A stretch of 64,000 nt of DNA from Epilithonimonas hispanica (GTDB lineage: Bacteria; Bacteroidota; Bacteroidia; Flavobacteriales; Weeksellaceae): assembly GCF_003385395.1 (NCBI RefSeq), contig NZ_QNUG01000004.1, positions 86,969 through 150,968 on the forward strand. Direction: 5' to 3'. Positions 45,701-53,683 of the stretch are shown in pieces; within the stretch, counting starts at the first letter, position 1, and every line of letters begins with the position of its first letter. The translations under genes were made by a program, and so were the position numbers. The notes under the pieces were generated by a model. The model searched no databases, had not been told where the DNA came from, and was given only the letters and a program-made list of their open reading frames with translations.

Positions 45701-45929
45701 TGAAGAGAATTTGAAAATCATCAACGAGAGAGAAATGCTTGCCAATGAAAATGAAACATCAAAAACTTACCGCCCCGATAGGTTGATAGAAACCAAAGAC
45801 GGAATCATCATTGTAGATTTCAAAACTGGAGAAGAGAAAGAGAAAGATCAGAAACAAGTGGAACTTTATAGAGAGAAGTTGGAGCAGTTTGGGAAAAAAG
45901 TGATTAAGACGGATGTGATTTATATTTAG
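42771..45929 (+). CDS. UvrD-type helicase fused to RecB-family nuclease (AddA/RecB-like)
   Basis: 1052 residues. Superfamily 1 helicase: Walker A NASAGSGKTYRLVQNLL, motif Ia TILALTFTNKAAKEMKER, motif II YFFDEFQDTSSMQW, motif III VGDPKQSIYRFRGGE, motif IV FNWRS, motif V IMTIHKAKGLEFPIVFIP, motif VI QYVATTRPVEQLFLY. The C-terminal PD-(D/E)XK nuclease is seen as YRPDRLIETKDGIIIVDFKTGE with the QVELY motif. Likely processes double-strand breaks for recombination. The usual AddB partner is not next to it. The C-terminal nuclease motif looks intact. Confidence 0.92.
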   Translation: MQNSYIVINASAGSGKTYRLVQNLLMICLRHPNQSDAIRTILALTFTNKAAKEMKERILFYLGEFVKENYSENQDLKNIQEALAENGYRVTLEDLHYRSQKVLDYILHHYSTLNIGTIDKFNSRLVKSFSYELGLAQNFNLEIQPEPYLIEAVDKMLDEIGEDETVSDAFMDYVNYNLDNNERVNLNQTLYNSAKKFVSDVHYKPLQDNKDFEWQAYENKKNELRENINSYKTKSLEITKQALELVKNRGIEIEDFASGKSGIGGFFVNMLEFHKIKDKKFPFPTTSEESKLETFQKGASTKAKHKQSEILDILPQLISWRREIIELYINSQKKEKVLQAILPLKVNADIQKKLLEIEEENDLVLLSKFNILINENLRNEPSAFIYEKVGTQFQHYFFDEFQDTSSMQWQNFLPLRDNSITSDNTSFTIVGDPKQSIYRFRGGESELMLDIINKKEITPKFATLENLEFNWRSAKNIVDFNNRLYNFMSQDLNEEHQKIFGENAVQGAKSKLEGRVKIHLLENSTKDIFYEETVTKMQNDIQESLNNGFDFSDITILCRGNSDIFNYSQLLGNLKVNYKGKETYIKTISEKGLTLDLAFTLKALIEFLKWNLVPKNLQFLVKMMYFLNISRRIKMTDFTSEIREILSLESKTEIEDFIHSKYNVRLVQKDIPQLNLYNFIEYYVHEFSVENKETDFLLNFLEMLHNYTQNAGATLKEFLKFWEDEASKISIQASENVDAIQIMTIHKAKGLEFPIVFIPMENKNNDTKFSEWFDLESQDELKTVILNQFSPELERYDEDLAYFNAINSYRNKIDRFCIQYVATTRPVEQLFLYLEKPNKTTNYLELLDFVTQFQPTENGELLDSFDVFETSTESLKKQKRKEKKEYLSENIQSISQSIEKASKIEIATTSKSYQNRVEHVRMGIFTHEILSKIKTKKDVSKVLNSYVLEGTITSEEKISIFERIESVLNNDNYSNYFEENLKIINEREMLANENETSKTYRPDRLIETKDGIIIVDFKTGEEKEKDQKQVELYREKLEQFGKKVIKTDVIYI

Positions 45930-45964
45930 ACATTGAGAAAATAGACTGATAGATTATAGACAAA

Positions 45965-45992
45965 AATCCCGAGAATAATTTCTCGGGATTCT
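45965..45992. terminator. Terminator between helicase and DUF3857 genes
   Basis: AATCCCGAGA with TCTCGGGATT; the same stem family as 17134 and 18392. Confidence 0.8.
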
Positions 45993-45996
45993 TATT

Positions 45997-47967
45997 TTAT
46001 TTTTTGACAGCCGTTACAACCTGTCCTTCCATCTTGGTTATATTATCAAAAATCTGCTTGAAAGCTGGATAATATTCTTTTGGATAAACTGGATCTTCAA
46101 CTGTTGTTGTGGTTTCTACAGTCAGTTTATTCCCTTCCTGCGTTACTTTATAAACATACTGAATTGCATTATCTTCTGTTCGGAATTTTTTGGACTTTGG
46201 AACGTTTTCAAAAATATAACCATCTGGTAAAGTAATGGTTACTTTTTTGATTTTATCATAACCTGTGTAAAGTTCAATTGGCGAACGTCTTTCATCCGTT
46301 TGATCAAACTGATGAGACTTGTTGTATAAAAACAACAACGGATTAAAAACTAATTTTCCACCAATCCCATCCACAAAAGTATCGGAATCAAAATCAAAAC
46401 TCGTCTGGAAATCATTATTATCTAACAACTCTGTTTTGATATTGGTAAAGGGAAATGTATATCGATCTTTGTAAGATTCTTTTTGGTAAGCTATTTTATC
46501 TTCATTATAACTTTCGTTGTTCATCATAGCATACAACATTGTGTCTTTATCAGAAAAAGAACCTTCCACACTACCTGTCGGGTTTAGTTTCGCATCTACA
46601 GTAAGATAAGTTACGCTTTTTCCTGGACAAAAGATATTAACTTTTTTAGCTTCCTTCTCCGTCATGATATAACCATTATAATTAAGCGCACTTGGACGGA
46701 TAAGATTAGGAATTGTCATCTTAGAAGTTGCATCATAGATCTTAGGTGTTCCAGCGATATCAAGAATTGCCAAAACATAATTGAGCTGATTAACAGAAGG
46801 TGAATGATCCAACAAGAGACCTCTTCCTATTGTAGATAAAACGACTGGTTGTGCTTCCAGACCTGCGCTTCTCATTAGCAAAATCAGTAAAATATTGATT
46901 TCTCCAGAGCTTCCAACCTTGGTTTCCAAAAGATTTTTAAGCCCTTTTCCTTCTTCTGCTCCTACAGTGTAATAGTTGTTCCAAGTATAATTCTTCTGAA
47001 CATATTTTAAGATTGCGGCTGCTTTTTCTTCGGGAGAAGCGATATTTTTGATATCAGCAGGCAAAAGATCTTTCACATAGGATTTCTTTTTTAGTTGCTC
47101 TCCAAAATACTCAGAATCGTACAATTGTTTTCTGATGTCTGACCAAATTACTGCATAAGATTTGAAACCGCCTAAATCACCAGATCCGTAAGCACCTGGC
47201 GTTCTTGTAATATTAGTAGAATTGAGTTCTGCTCTTATGGATGTTCTGTAATTATCTATGTTATGAACATATTTTTCATCTCTGTAAGGTGCAATATTTT
47301 CATACCCAAAACGATAAGTATAATATTCTCCACCATAGATAGTTTTATCGGAAACATCTCTGTTTTTAGGAGTTAAGCTTCCCTTGTAGTCAATATTAAA
47401 TCCAAGATATTTTGGGAAATCCAAAACATAATCGAAACGTCTTGTTGGAACAATATCTTCTACTGTGATTCTGTCAATAGACCAAACATAAGGCGATAAA
47501 ATCGAATATTTATACTCCACAATAGAGCCATCTTTTACATTCTCAAAAGCAAATTTGGTAACAGTGTAGTTCTTAGATTCTTTGGATTTATATTTAGAAT
47601 TCTTTTCAACAGTTGTTGTTTCTACTTTGTCATTAACAAGATTGTAGGTATAAACTTTCAAAGAAGTTACTCTTTCAGACTTGTTGTTTTTCCCATCATA
47701 AGTATAGATTTCTTGATTAAGAAATTTTTCTGCCTGATCTTTTTTATAAATCTTGACGCGGCTTATAACATCCAAATTCAATTGTCCATCTGTGATGTAA
47801 TAATGATAAGATTTGAAAAGAATCTCAGCTGCTTCGGAGGGATTTTTCGCATAAGAAGTAGCTTTCAAATCATTGTTATCCAATTTTGGAAGGTCGAGAT
47901 ATTTGTATTGTGCAAAAATAGGTAGTACAGAAAGTATCAATACTAATTGTAAAATTTTTGTTTTCAT
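45997..47967 (-). CDS. DUF3857/transglutaminase-like protein, active-site Cys missing
   Basis: 656 residues with signal peptide 1-19. N-terminal DUF3857 beta domain (about 55-220), transglutaminase-like core (about 300-430; AAAILKYVQKNYTWNNYY, LKNLLETKVGSSGEINIL), then a DUF3858-type C-terminal domain. Where active members have a Cys (GDC), this one has GSSGE, and the His-containing strand reads QLNYVLAIL, so it is probably non-enzymatic. Periplasmic. Runs in the same operon as the split paralogue and ferritin. Confidence 0.82.
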   Translation of the reverse strand: MKTKILQLVLILSVLPIFAQYKYLDLPKLDNNDLKATSYAKNPSEAAEILFKSYHYYITDGQLNLDVISRVKIYKKDQAEKFLNQEIYTYDGKNNKSERVTSLKVYTYNLVNDKVETTTVEKNSKYKSKESKNYTVTKFAFENVKDGSIVEYKYSILSPYVWSIDRITVEDIVPTRRFDYVLDFPKYLGFNIDYKGSLTPKNRDVSDKTIYGGEYYTYRFGYENIAPYRDEKYVHNIDNYRTSIRAELNSTNITRTPGAYGSGDLGGFKSYAVIWSDIRKQLYDSEYFGEQLKKKSYVKDLLPADIKNIASPEEKAAAILKYVQKNYTWNNYYTVGAEEGKGLKNLLETKVGSSGEINILLILLMRSAGLEAQPVVLSTIGRGLLLDHSPSVNQLNYVLAILDIAGTPKIYDATSKMTIPNLIRPSALNYNGYIMTEKEAKKVNIFCPGKSVTYLTVDAKLNPTGSVEGSFSDKDTMLYAMMNNESYNEDKIAYQKESYKDRYTFPFTNIKTELLDNNDFQTSFDFDSDTFVDGIGGKLVFNPLLFLYNKSHQFDQTDERRSPIELYTGYDKIKKVTITLPDGYIFENVPKSKKFRTEDNAIQYVYKVTQEGNKLTVETTTTVEDPVYPKEYYPAFKQIFDNITKMEGQVVTAVKK

Positions 47968-47983
47968 TGATTAGGCTTATGTT

Positions 47984-49594
47984 TTATAGTTTGGTTATCA
48001 GGATTTTTGTATGATCTATTTTATTGGCTTTTTTTCTGAAATTAATATAATCTGAAACTTTATCTGCCGGGAAAGTACCTTTCTTCAACATAAATTTTCT
48101 CTTCACCAAAAGCTTTTTATCTTGATTAATAAACTCTATAGAAAAGCTTCCGAACTCAGAATCGATTTTTACAGGAGACAAAGTCTCAGCAAATTTGTGA
48201 GTTTCCGGAATCGTATATTCTATCTCATAATCATCTGTAAATCCAAAAGGAATCTCAATAGGCAATTTTCTATCCGTACTTTCTAAATGAAAATCGGAGT
48301 CTAAAAATGGAATCGCTCGGAAATAAATATCAGATCCCAAGGACTTAGAATAATTATTCGCTTTAAAGTTGAGATCAAAATTAATCTTTGCATCATTTCT
48401 GTCATTAGTCAAATTAGTCAAATCGATGCTGGAAAACTGGAGATAATCATAACGTCTTTTCAGTGCGTCTTTTTGCTCTGTTGGAGAAAGAGAAATCAGG
48501 GGCAAAAACATATCGTACATTCCTCCAGAAAAATTAAAACTAGATGCTATATCCAATGTATTATCTACAGAGATGTTGGCTTTGATTCTCAACACTTCCT
48601 TATTGTTTTCTGATAATGATTTCGGCGTATCTATAAGTTCTGCGGAATCATCTTTTACCATAATCACGTTTCTGTCCATCGTTCCATAGCTCAAATGATT
48701 GAAAGCTATCTTTTGTGATGTATTCTCTAGCCAAATATTACCATTCTCCGTTGGAACACAAAGAATCACGTGATTCCCATCCATCTTAGGAAAATCTTTA
48801 TCAAAAATCTTAGCTGTTTTATCACTATAAATCACCGAATAATAAGAAGGAATTCCTGCGGCTTTTAGAAGAACGCGCATATAATTGGTCAAAGCTTTGC
48901 AATCGCCATAGCCTTTTTTTCTAACCTCATCAGCTGGCATCGGTTGCCAACCACCAATTCCTATGGCTACAAAAACATAACGCGTTTTGCTTTGCATATA
49001 TTGGTAAATCTTCTGCACTTTTTCGGAAACAGTTCCAGTAAGATTAAGTGCATTAACCTCTTGTTGAATTTCCGGAGTGATAACCGAAACCGGATCCAAT
49101 AGACCTTTGTACCAATTTGCAAAGCTGTTCCAATTAGAAAAATCACCACAAATTCCTTTGAGACAAGCTCTATCTAAAGCAAATTCTACCTTGGAAACAA
49201 CGACTCTCTGGTCTGGCGAATAGTTTTCGTCTCTGTAAACAGGAAGGTTTTTGTAAGCCGCTCTTAAAGTATTACCCGATTCCGAGATTTCTGCTTTTCC
49301 AAAAGATGCTTCAGTTACTTTTTTACGAAGTTTAATCCCAGATTCGTTTTTGAATTCCACACTCCAGTTTTCCACGGAAACATTTTCTTCCATATAAGGT
49401 TGTAAAACAGGAAGAAACACAGTATCAGAAGACCTTTCTGTGTAAGAAGTTTCTATTGTATAAGGATAAACCGGATGGATAATTCTCATTCTCAGAGCTC
49501 TGTCATCAGAATACAAATAAGAATCATCGGACTGGCTCACGTCATTCAAATCACTTTTTGAATAAGTCTTGATTTGCTTCCCATTCTCATCCAA
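47984..49594 (-). pseudogene. DUF3857/transglutaminase-like protein, main part after in-frame TGA
   Basis: 536 codons from a TTG. The reading frame is the same as the 88-codon ORF upstream; only the TGA at 49598-49600 and one GTT lie between. This part holds most of DUF3857 and the transglutaminase core with C232 in KKGYGDCKALTNYMR, His in GNHVILCVP and NIWLENTSQ. The enzyme core is therefore preserved but cut off from its signal peptide. Either a recent nonsense mutation, a read error, or readthrough. Confidence 0.8.
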
Positions 49595-49597
49595 AAC

Positions 49598-49864
49598 TCA
49601 GATTTTGACATCAGAAATTTTGCTGTACTTATCGTAAGGAATGTAAACATAAGAACCGCCTTCACCAGCTTTACTCAATATCGAAATAATAATTTTCTTT
49701 TTTAATTCGATATTATTTTCAGCTTTGATGATATACTCTGAACTGTTGTTACGAACCACATAGTTCGCATCTTTCTTCAGCTCTTCCGGAATCTCTGAGA
49801 CAGCATAATTTTGTGAAAACATCTTGATAGATATTAACACAAAGAGGGTTATTAGTTTTTTCAT
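49598..49864 (-). pseudogene. DUF3857 protein, N-terminal part before in-frame TGA
   Basis: 88 codons: signal peptide (KKLITLFVLISIKMFSQNYA) and the first DUF3857 strands (YVVRNNSSEYIIKAENNIEL), ending KYSKISDVKI then TGA. Continuing through the stop gives VLDENGKQIKTYSKSDL, a natural continuation of the domain. Together with the next part it would make about 626 residues, close to the intact paralogue. Starts 13 bases after the ferritin stop. Confidence 0.8.
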
Positions 49865-49877
49865 TGATTTTCAGGAA

Positions 49878-50387
49878 TTAATTCTCAGCAGCAGGATCAA
49901 AAACCCTTTGTGCTAATTCTTGGTCAAATAGATATAAAGCAGAAGGATTATCAGAAACCATTTTGATTTTTGTAACATACTGAGATGCGCTCGCTTCTTC
50001 TTCTACTTGCTCATTGATGAACCATTGCAAGAATGATGTTGTTGCAAAATCACTTTCTTCATTGGCATTTTTAACGATATTGAAAATACTTTTTGTAACG
50101 ATTTTTTCGTGTTCCAAAGCTTTTTCAAAAATATCGATGGCGCTTTCGAACTCGTGCGGTGGTTTTGGAATTTCGCCAATCACGATTTCTCCGCCAACAT
50201 CATTCAAATAATCAAACATTTTATCTGCGTGCATCAATTCCTCTTTGCTCTGAACTCGGAAATAATTAGCAATTCCATCAAGGTCTTTGCTAGAAAACCA
50301 AGCAGACATTGATAGATAATATTGTGCAGCGTATTGTTCTTTTGTGATTTGCTCATTAATAAGTTTAGCAATTTTATCTGTAACCAT
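49878..50387 (-). CDS. ftnA: Ferritin
   Basis: 169 residues, four-helix bundle iron storage protein. Ferroxidase ligands E17, E50 and H53 (QSKEELMHADKMFDYL), a Glu in EKALEHEKIVTKSI and Gln/Glu in FINEQVEEEASAS are in place. Non-haem ferritin rather than bacterioferritin. A TATATTTG box precedes it. Confidence 0.95.
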   Translation of the reverse strand: MVTDKIAKLINEQITKEQYAAQYYLSMSAWFSSKDLDGIANYFRVQSKEELMHADKMFDYLNDVGGEIVIGEIPKPPHEFESAIDIFEKALEHEKIVTKSIFNIVKNANEESDFATTSFLQWFINEQVEEEASASQYVTKIKMVSDNPSALYLFDQELAQRVFDPAAEN

Positions 50388-50426
50388 AACTTTTTATATT
50401 TTTTATGAAATTTTAACTTTAATCCT

Positions 50427-50434
50427 CAAATATA
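50427..50434 (-). promoter_or_regulatory. -7 box of ferritin gene
   Basis: Minus-strand TATATTTG, 40 bases before the start and just after the preceding terminator. Confidence 0.5.
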
Positions 50435-50440
50435 AAAAAA

Positions 50441-50466
50441 AGAGCCGTTATTTTTTTAACGACTCT
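50441..50466 (-). terminator. Terminator after Spy-like gene
   Basis: AGAGCCGTTA with TAACGACTCT (one G-U) and T/A-runs. Confidence 0.75.
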
Positions 50467-50493
50467 CTCTGAAATTAATCACTAACTAAAAAC

Positions 50494-50868
50494 TTATTTC
50501 ACAACTGCTGAATTAGCACTTTTTCTCTCTTGGAATTTCTCTTTTCTTTCAGCCATTTTTTCAGCTTTCAACTCTTGGAATTTTTTGTATTGCTCTGGTG
50601 TCAAGATTTTCTGCATTTCAGCTTCATTTTCTTTCATCTTTTGAGCTCTATCCATTTTCTTAGTAGCCATTTCTTGTTTTCTTTCAGCGGCTTTGGATTC
50701 GTGTAAAGCTTTTAATTGAGCCACTTGAGCATCAGTAAGATTTAATTCTTGTTTCATTTGCTGTAAACGTTCCGCTTTTTTTTGAGAATGGTCTGTTTTT
50801 GCTGTCGTTTGAGCAAATCCGAAAACTCCTAGTCCAAGAAATGCTGCACTTAAAATTAATTTTTTCAT
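50494..50868 (-). CDS. Small periplasmic Spy/CpxP-like protein
   Basis: 124 residues, signal peptide 1-19 (FGFAQ cut). Highly charged helices with two LTxxQ-like motifs: LNLTDAQVAQLKALHE and ILTPEQYKKFQELKA. That is the pattern of Spy/CpxP chaperone-type proteins and of related Bacteroidota proteins. Role likely in envelope stress; inference only. Confidence 0.7.
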   Translation of the reverse strand: MKKLILSAAFLGLGVFGFAQTTAKTDHSQKKAERLQQMKQELNLTDAQVAQLKALHESKAAERKQEMATKKMDRAQKMKENEAEMQKILTPEQYKKFQELKAEKMAERKEKFQERKSANSAVVK

Positions 50869-50969
50869 TTTTGATTGATTTTAATATTTATAAATTTTAT
50901 CTGTTTGTTGGATTTACTATAATTTATAATGTTAAGTTATTGGTATTATAAATTATTGTTAAATAATTT

Positions 50970-51398
50970 TTATCTAGAAGTAAATCTCATTCCAGAACCT
51001 CTATTTCCACTTTCAGACTTTGGGGTAGAAATCCTTTGGTTAGAACGTTCGTTACTTCTATTTTCTATTCTTTCAGAGTTTTGATTTTGTCTGATTCCGC
51101 CTTGATTTCTAATATTAGGAGAAGATTGATTTCGTATATTATCAGAATTATTTCCGCTTCTTATTCTTCCGAAATTATTATCTCTTGTTCCAGCAGGATT
51201 TCTGACTCCATTATTTTCATTAGTTCTAATTCCTCCATTTTGGTTATTTCTGATGCCATTATTTTCAGAACTTCGGATGCCTCCCCAATTATTTCCATTA
51301 GAACCACTTCTTGGATTATCATTTCTGATTCCGTTATTTCTGGTTGGGTTTATCATCCCTTGATTTCTGATATTTTCTCTAAATCCTTCTCGGAAATT
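50970..51398 (-). pseudogene. Asn/Arg-rich repeat region after in-frame TGA
   Basis: 142 codons in frame with the preceding gene, directly after its TGA at 51399-51401: NFREGFRENIRNQG and then a run of NNGIRN/GGIRS-like repeats (NNGIRND, WGGIRSS, NNGIRNN, GGIRTN), ending GSGMRFTSR. The first ATG is at 51356, with 128 codons. Very likely the C-terminal tail of the upstream protein, cut off by a nonsense change (e.g. GGA to TGA). Confidence 0.75.
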
Positions 51399-51941
51399 TC
51401 ATCGATTTACTTTGTAGATATTAATATTCACATTTCTGTAAACTGGTCTTACCGGATAACGTCTTGCATAGAAGTTCACGCAACGGTTTCTGTAATACAC
51501 AAACGGACTTGCGCCACGGAAATAAACATTTTGATACACTACGAAAATTCTCGGACCAAGGATATTTTGCAAAGCATAAAACCTGTCATAATACCATCTG
51601 TCAGGATTCCAAGCGTAATAAGCATTCCAAGCGGCATATGAAGCAAAACGATTATTTAGAAGCATAATCTGATTGATTTGGAATGGACTCAATCTGTATT
51701 GTACAAAAAACTGATTCCAATTTACAGAGAAAACCGCATTTCGGTAATCGTTATAATAACCTTGATAATATTGGTCCGGATAATAATCCGTTGGATAGTT
51801 GTAATAATAATCATCTGGATAATCGTAGGAATCATCATAATATTCGTATCCGTTATAATCGGCTGGATAAGTGTCATAGTAATCTTGTGCAGAAACTAAT
51901 CCTCCAAAAATAATAGCAAGTGTTAAAATTATCTTTTTCAT
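51399..51941 (-). CDS. Tyr/Asp-rich secreted protein, truncated by TGA
   Basis: 180 residues. Signal peptide (1-18, GLVSAQ), then a Tyr/Asp/Pro-rich stretch (19-68; DYYDTYPADY, YYYNYPTDYY), and a conserved middle part (70-170; RLSPFQINQIMLLNNRFASY, AYYAWNPDRWYYDRFYAL, GPRIFVVYQNVYFRG). It ends VNINIYKVNR-TGA and the same frame continues for 142 codons. Family unknown; looks like a cell-surface or envelope component. Full product would be about 323 residues. Confidence 0.7.
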   Translation of the reverse strand: MKKIILTLAIIFGGLVSAQDYYDTYPADYNGYEYYDDSYDYPDDYYYNYPTDYYPDQYYQGYYNDYRNAVFSVNWNQFFVQYRLSPFQINQIMLLNNRFASYAAWNAYYAWNPDRWYYDRFYALQNILGPRIFVVYQNVYFRGASPFVYYRNRCVNFYARRYPVRPVYRNVNINIYKVNR

Positions 51942-52125
51942 TTTCTTTTATTTTAAAAATTAAATTCGAAAATCCATTTTTTCCTTGAAATGAAACTTTC
52001 TATCTTTTGGATATTGACGAATCATAAAAGTTAAACGAAAATTTAGATCCCGAACAAAATTCAATTCAAAAAGCAATTTCATATCTGATTATCAGTCTAA
52101 TAATTTTTATTAATTATAAAAAAAG

Positions 52126-52158
52126 AACCCTTTCAGAGTTTAAAACTCTGAAAGGGTT
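52126..52158. terminator. Hairpin, left border of bacteriocin cassette
   Basis: AACCCTTTCAGAGTT and AACTCTGAAAGGGTT pair fully. The same arms occur at 53624-53660. The rest of the 51942-52181 gap is AT-rich, with no ORF. Confidence 0.85.
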
Positions 52159-52181
52159 ATTAATATTTTTTGAAAACAATT

Positions 52182-52511
52182 TTATGAATTAACTAAACTA
52201 AAATTCTTTTTTAAATAATAAATAAGAATACTACTAACAAATATTAATCCTAAATATTGAAAAATTAAAGGTTTATATGAGTCTTTAAAAAATAATGCAA
52301 CAATAAAACCTAACGAAATTATGCCAGAAAGAGTTAGAAAGTTTTCTATATAACTTTTATTCTTATCTATCATAAACACGTTAATCAGAGCAAAAAGAAC
52401 CATAAACGTGGGCATAAGCACATCTTGAAGATTATCTCTATAACCAAATGTTGCCCCTAAAACACAATATGTTATTGTAGTTAATAGAGATTTTAAAATC
52501 TTGTTTTTCAT
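52182..52511 (-). CDS. Small four-helix membrane protein (putative immunity)
   Basis: 109 residues from ATG 52511 (MKNKILKSLLTTITYCV). Four hydrophobic segments: 8-22, 33-48, 60-76 and 85-101. No known family. Placed 11 bases after the fulvocin-like gene on the same transcript. Small polytopic proteins in this place are often bacteriocin immunity proteins, so that is the working guess. Confidence 0.6.
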   Translation of the reverse strand: MKNKILKSLLTTITYCVLGATFGYRDNLQDVLMPTFMVLFALINVFMIDKNKSYIENFLTLSGIISLGFIVALFFKDSYKPLIFQYLGLIFVSSILIYYLKKNFSLVNS

Positions 52512-52522
52512 AATATATAAAT

Positions 52523-53155
52523 TTAAGGGCGAATTGTTCCAGTACAAGGCTGTGACCAAAAAATACCGCATCCAGACTCTGTGGCAGCACAATCATCACT
52601 ACTACCAGAATACATACCACAAGTCCAACTGCAATCACATGGTCTTTTCTTATTTAAAACATTGCCTTGGTTTTCCTCAACAATCAATTTATTTCTTTGC
52701 TTAACAGTTATTAAAAAGTTCTGTAAATTTAGTACAATAGGATTGTTATTGCTTTTTAATAAATATAATTTTTCATCTCTCTTATAATCCTCTAATTCAG
52801 AAACCATATTAATAAACTCGTTTTCTGGAGTTATTTTTGCTAGTTCTATTCCTAGTTCAATCAACTTTATTCCATCATAACTTGGAGATTTCATATTTTT
52901 AATTTCTCCTCTTAAAGCCTCTACCAAGCTTCTTTGTTCTTGCGATAAATCTTGTGTAAGAACTTGGGATAACTTACTTCCCCATATTTTTACTTTATTT
53001 TCACTAGTCAGATTTTTAAATGCTTCTTTCTGTGATGGCTCTGACTTTAACTGTAATTCCTCTCTATAATTATCCATTTTTTCATCCTCTGATGAACGAC
53101 AAGATTGAATAACTAGAAGCGAAAATAATGTAATAAAAGTAATAATTCTTTTCAT
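52523..53155 (-). CDS. Fulvocin C-related bacteriocin precursor, lipoprotein
   Basis: 210 residues. Lipoprotein signal (lipobox VIQSC, C19); a helical mid-region (KIWGSKLSQVLTQDLSQEQR, typical of fulvocin-related proteins of Bacteroidota); a C-terminal Cys-rich domain 173-210 with cysteines 173, 175, 179, 189, 196 and 204 (CDCSWTCG, ESGCGIFWSQPC). This spacing, with the GCGxxW core, resembles the mature fulvocin C of Myxococcus. The last 40 residues may be released as the active peptide. An alternative is a surface lipoprotein with a small disulfide domain. Confidence 0.75.
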   Translation of the reverse strand: MKRIITFITLFSLLVIQSCRSSEDEKMDNYREELQLKSEPSQKEAFKNLTSENKVKIWGSKLSQVLTQDLSQEQRSLVEALRGEIKNMKSPSYDGIKLIELGIELAKITPENEFINMVSELEDYKRDEKLYLLKSNNNPIVLNLQNFLITVKQRNKLIVEENQGNVLNKKRPCDCSWTCGMYSGSSDDCAATESGCGIFWSQPCTGTIRP

Positions 53156-53193
53156 AGTATAAAAGTTTAATTGTTAATAATTTCAAATTTATC

Positions 53194-53267
53194 AATGTAG
53201 ACAAAACATATTACAACAAAAAATTTCACAAATTGAGTGTAAGTTTTTGTACAATTATCTACATTTG
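53194..53267. promoter_or_regulatory. Divergent promoter region of the cassette
   Basis: AATGTAGA (53194-53201) and TCTACATT (53258-53265) are inverted copies, 56 bp apart. Each contains a TACATT(T)G-like -7 box, one for each direction. They could also be the operator of the XRE protein. Confidence 0.45.
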
Positions 53268-53282
53268 TTAAAAATTAATTCT

Positions 53283-53615
53283 ATGAGCGTTGGACATAAT
53301 CTTAGAAAGCTTAGATCAAAATCAAAAAAATCCCAGCAAGAAATTGCAGACTTGTTAGAAATAGACCGCCGTACTTATATTAATTGGGAAAATGAGGAAA
53401 ACGATGTAAAATCAGAGTATATCCCTAAACTGGCAAAAATTTTTGATGTAGAAATCAAAGACTTATTTTCAGATTCTAAAAGTAATATTCAAATTAATCA
53501 AGAGAATAAGGAAAATAAAGATAATTCAATCAACGGAGTTGTGTTTGTTTTAACAGATAAAGAAAGTGTAAACAAATTAGCTGAAATTCTAAAAATTAAT
53601 TTGGAAAAGAGATAG
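53283..53615 (+). CDS. XRE family transcriptional regulator
   Basis: 110 residues from ATG 53283 (MSVGHNLRKLRSKSKK). N-terminal HTH (QQEIADLLEIDRRTYINWEN, then VKSEYIPKLAKIFDVEIKDLF); the C-terminal 40 residues are Asn/Lys-rich with a short hydrophobic strand (GVVFVLT) and a final helix. Divergent from the fulvocin-like gene, so the likely regulator of the cassette. The frame starts upstream at a TTG, but the promoter box lies inside that stretch. Confidence 0.85.
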   Translation: MSVGHNLRKLRSKSKKSQQEIADLLEIDRRTYINWENEENDVKSEYIPKLAKIFDVEIKDLFSDSKSNIQINQENKENKDNSINGVVFVLTDKESVNKLAEILKINLEKR

Positions 53616-53623
53616 TTTCATAA

Positions 53624-53660
53624 AAAACCCTTTCAGAGTCTCAAACTCTGAAAGGGTTTT
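53624..53660. terminator. Bidirectional terminator, right border of bacteriocin cassette
   Basis: AAAACCCTTTCAGAGT and ACTCTGAAAGGGTTTT around CTCAA, between convergent XRE and malQ. Near-identical to 52126-52158. Confidence 0.88.
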
Positions 53661-53683
53661 ATAAAATCTTTGACAAAGTGGAA

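Noticed and set aside
49598..51401. UGA recoded as a sense codon throughout the genome
   Set aside because: TGA is a working stop for the DinB-like gene (234) and the gene ending at 56406, so general reassignment is unlikely; only leaky readthrough or errors remain.
51036..51641. 201-codon plus-strand ORF opposite the Tyr-rich gene
   Set aside because: Ser/Ile-rich shadow caused by the biased codons of the opposite strand.
52126..53660. Composite transposon bounded by the twin hairpins
   Set aside because: No transposase, no target-site duplication seen, and similar twin hairpins also flank an ordinary gene at 17134/18392, so repeated terminators are the simpler reading.
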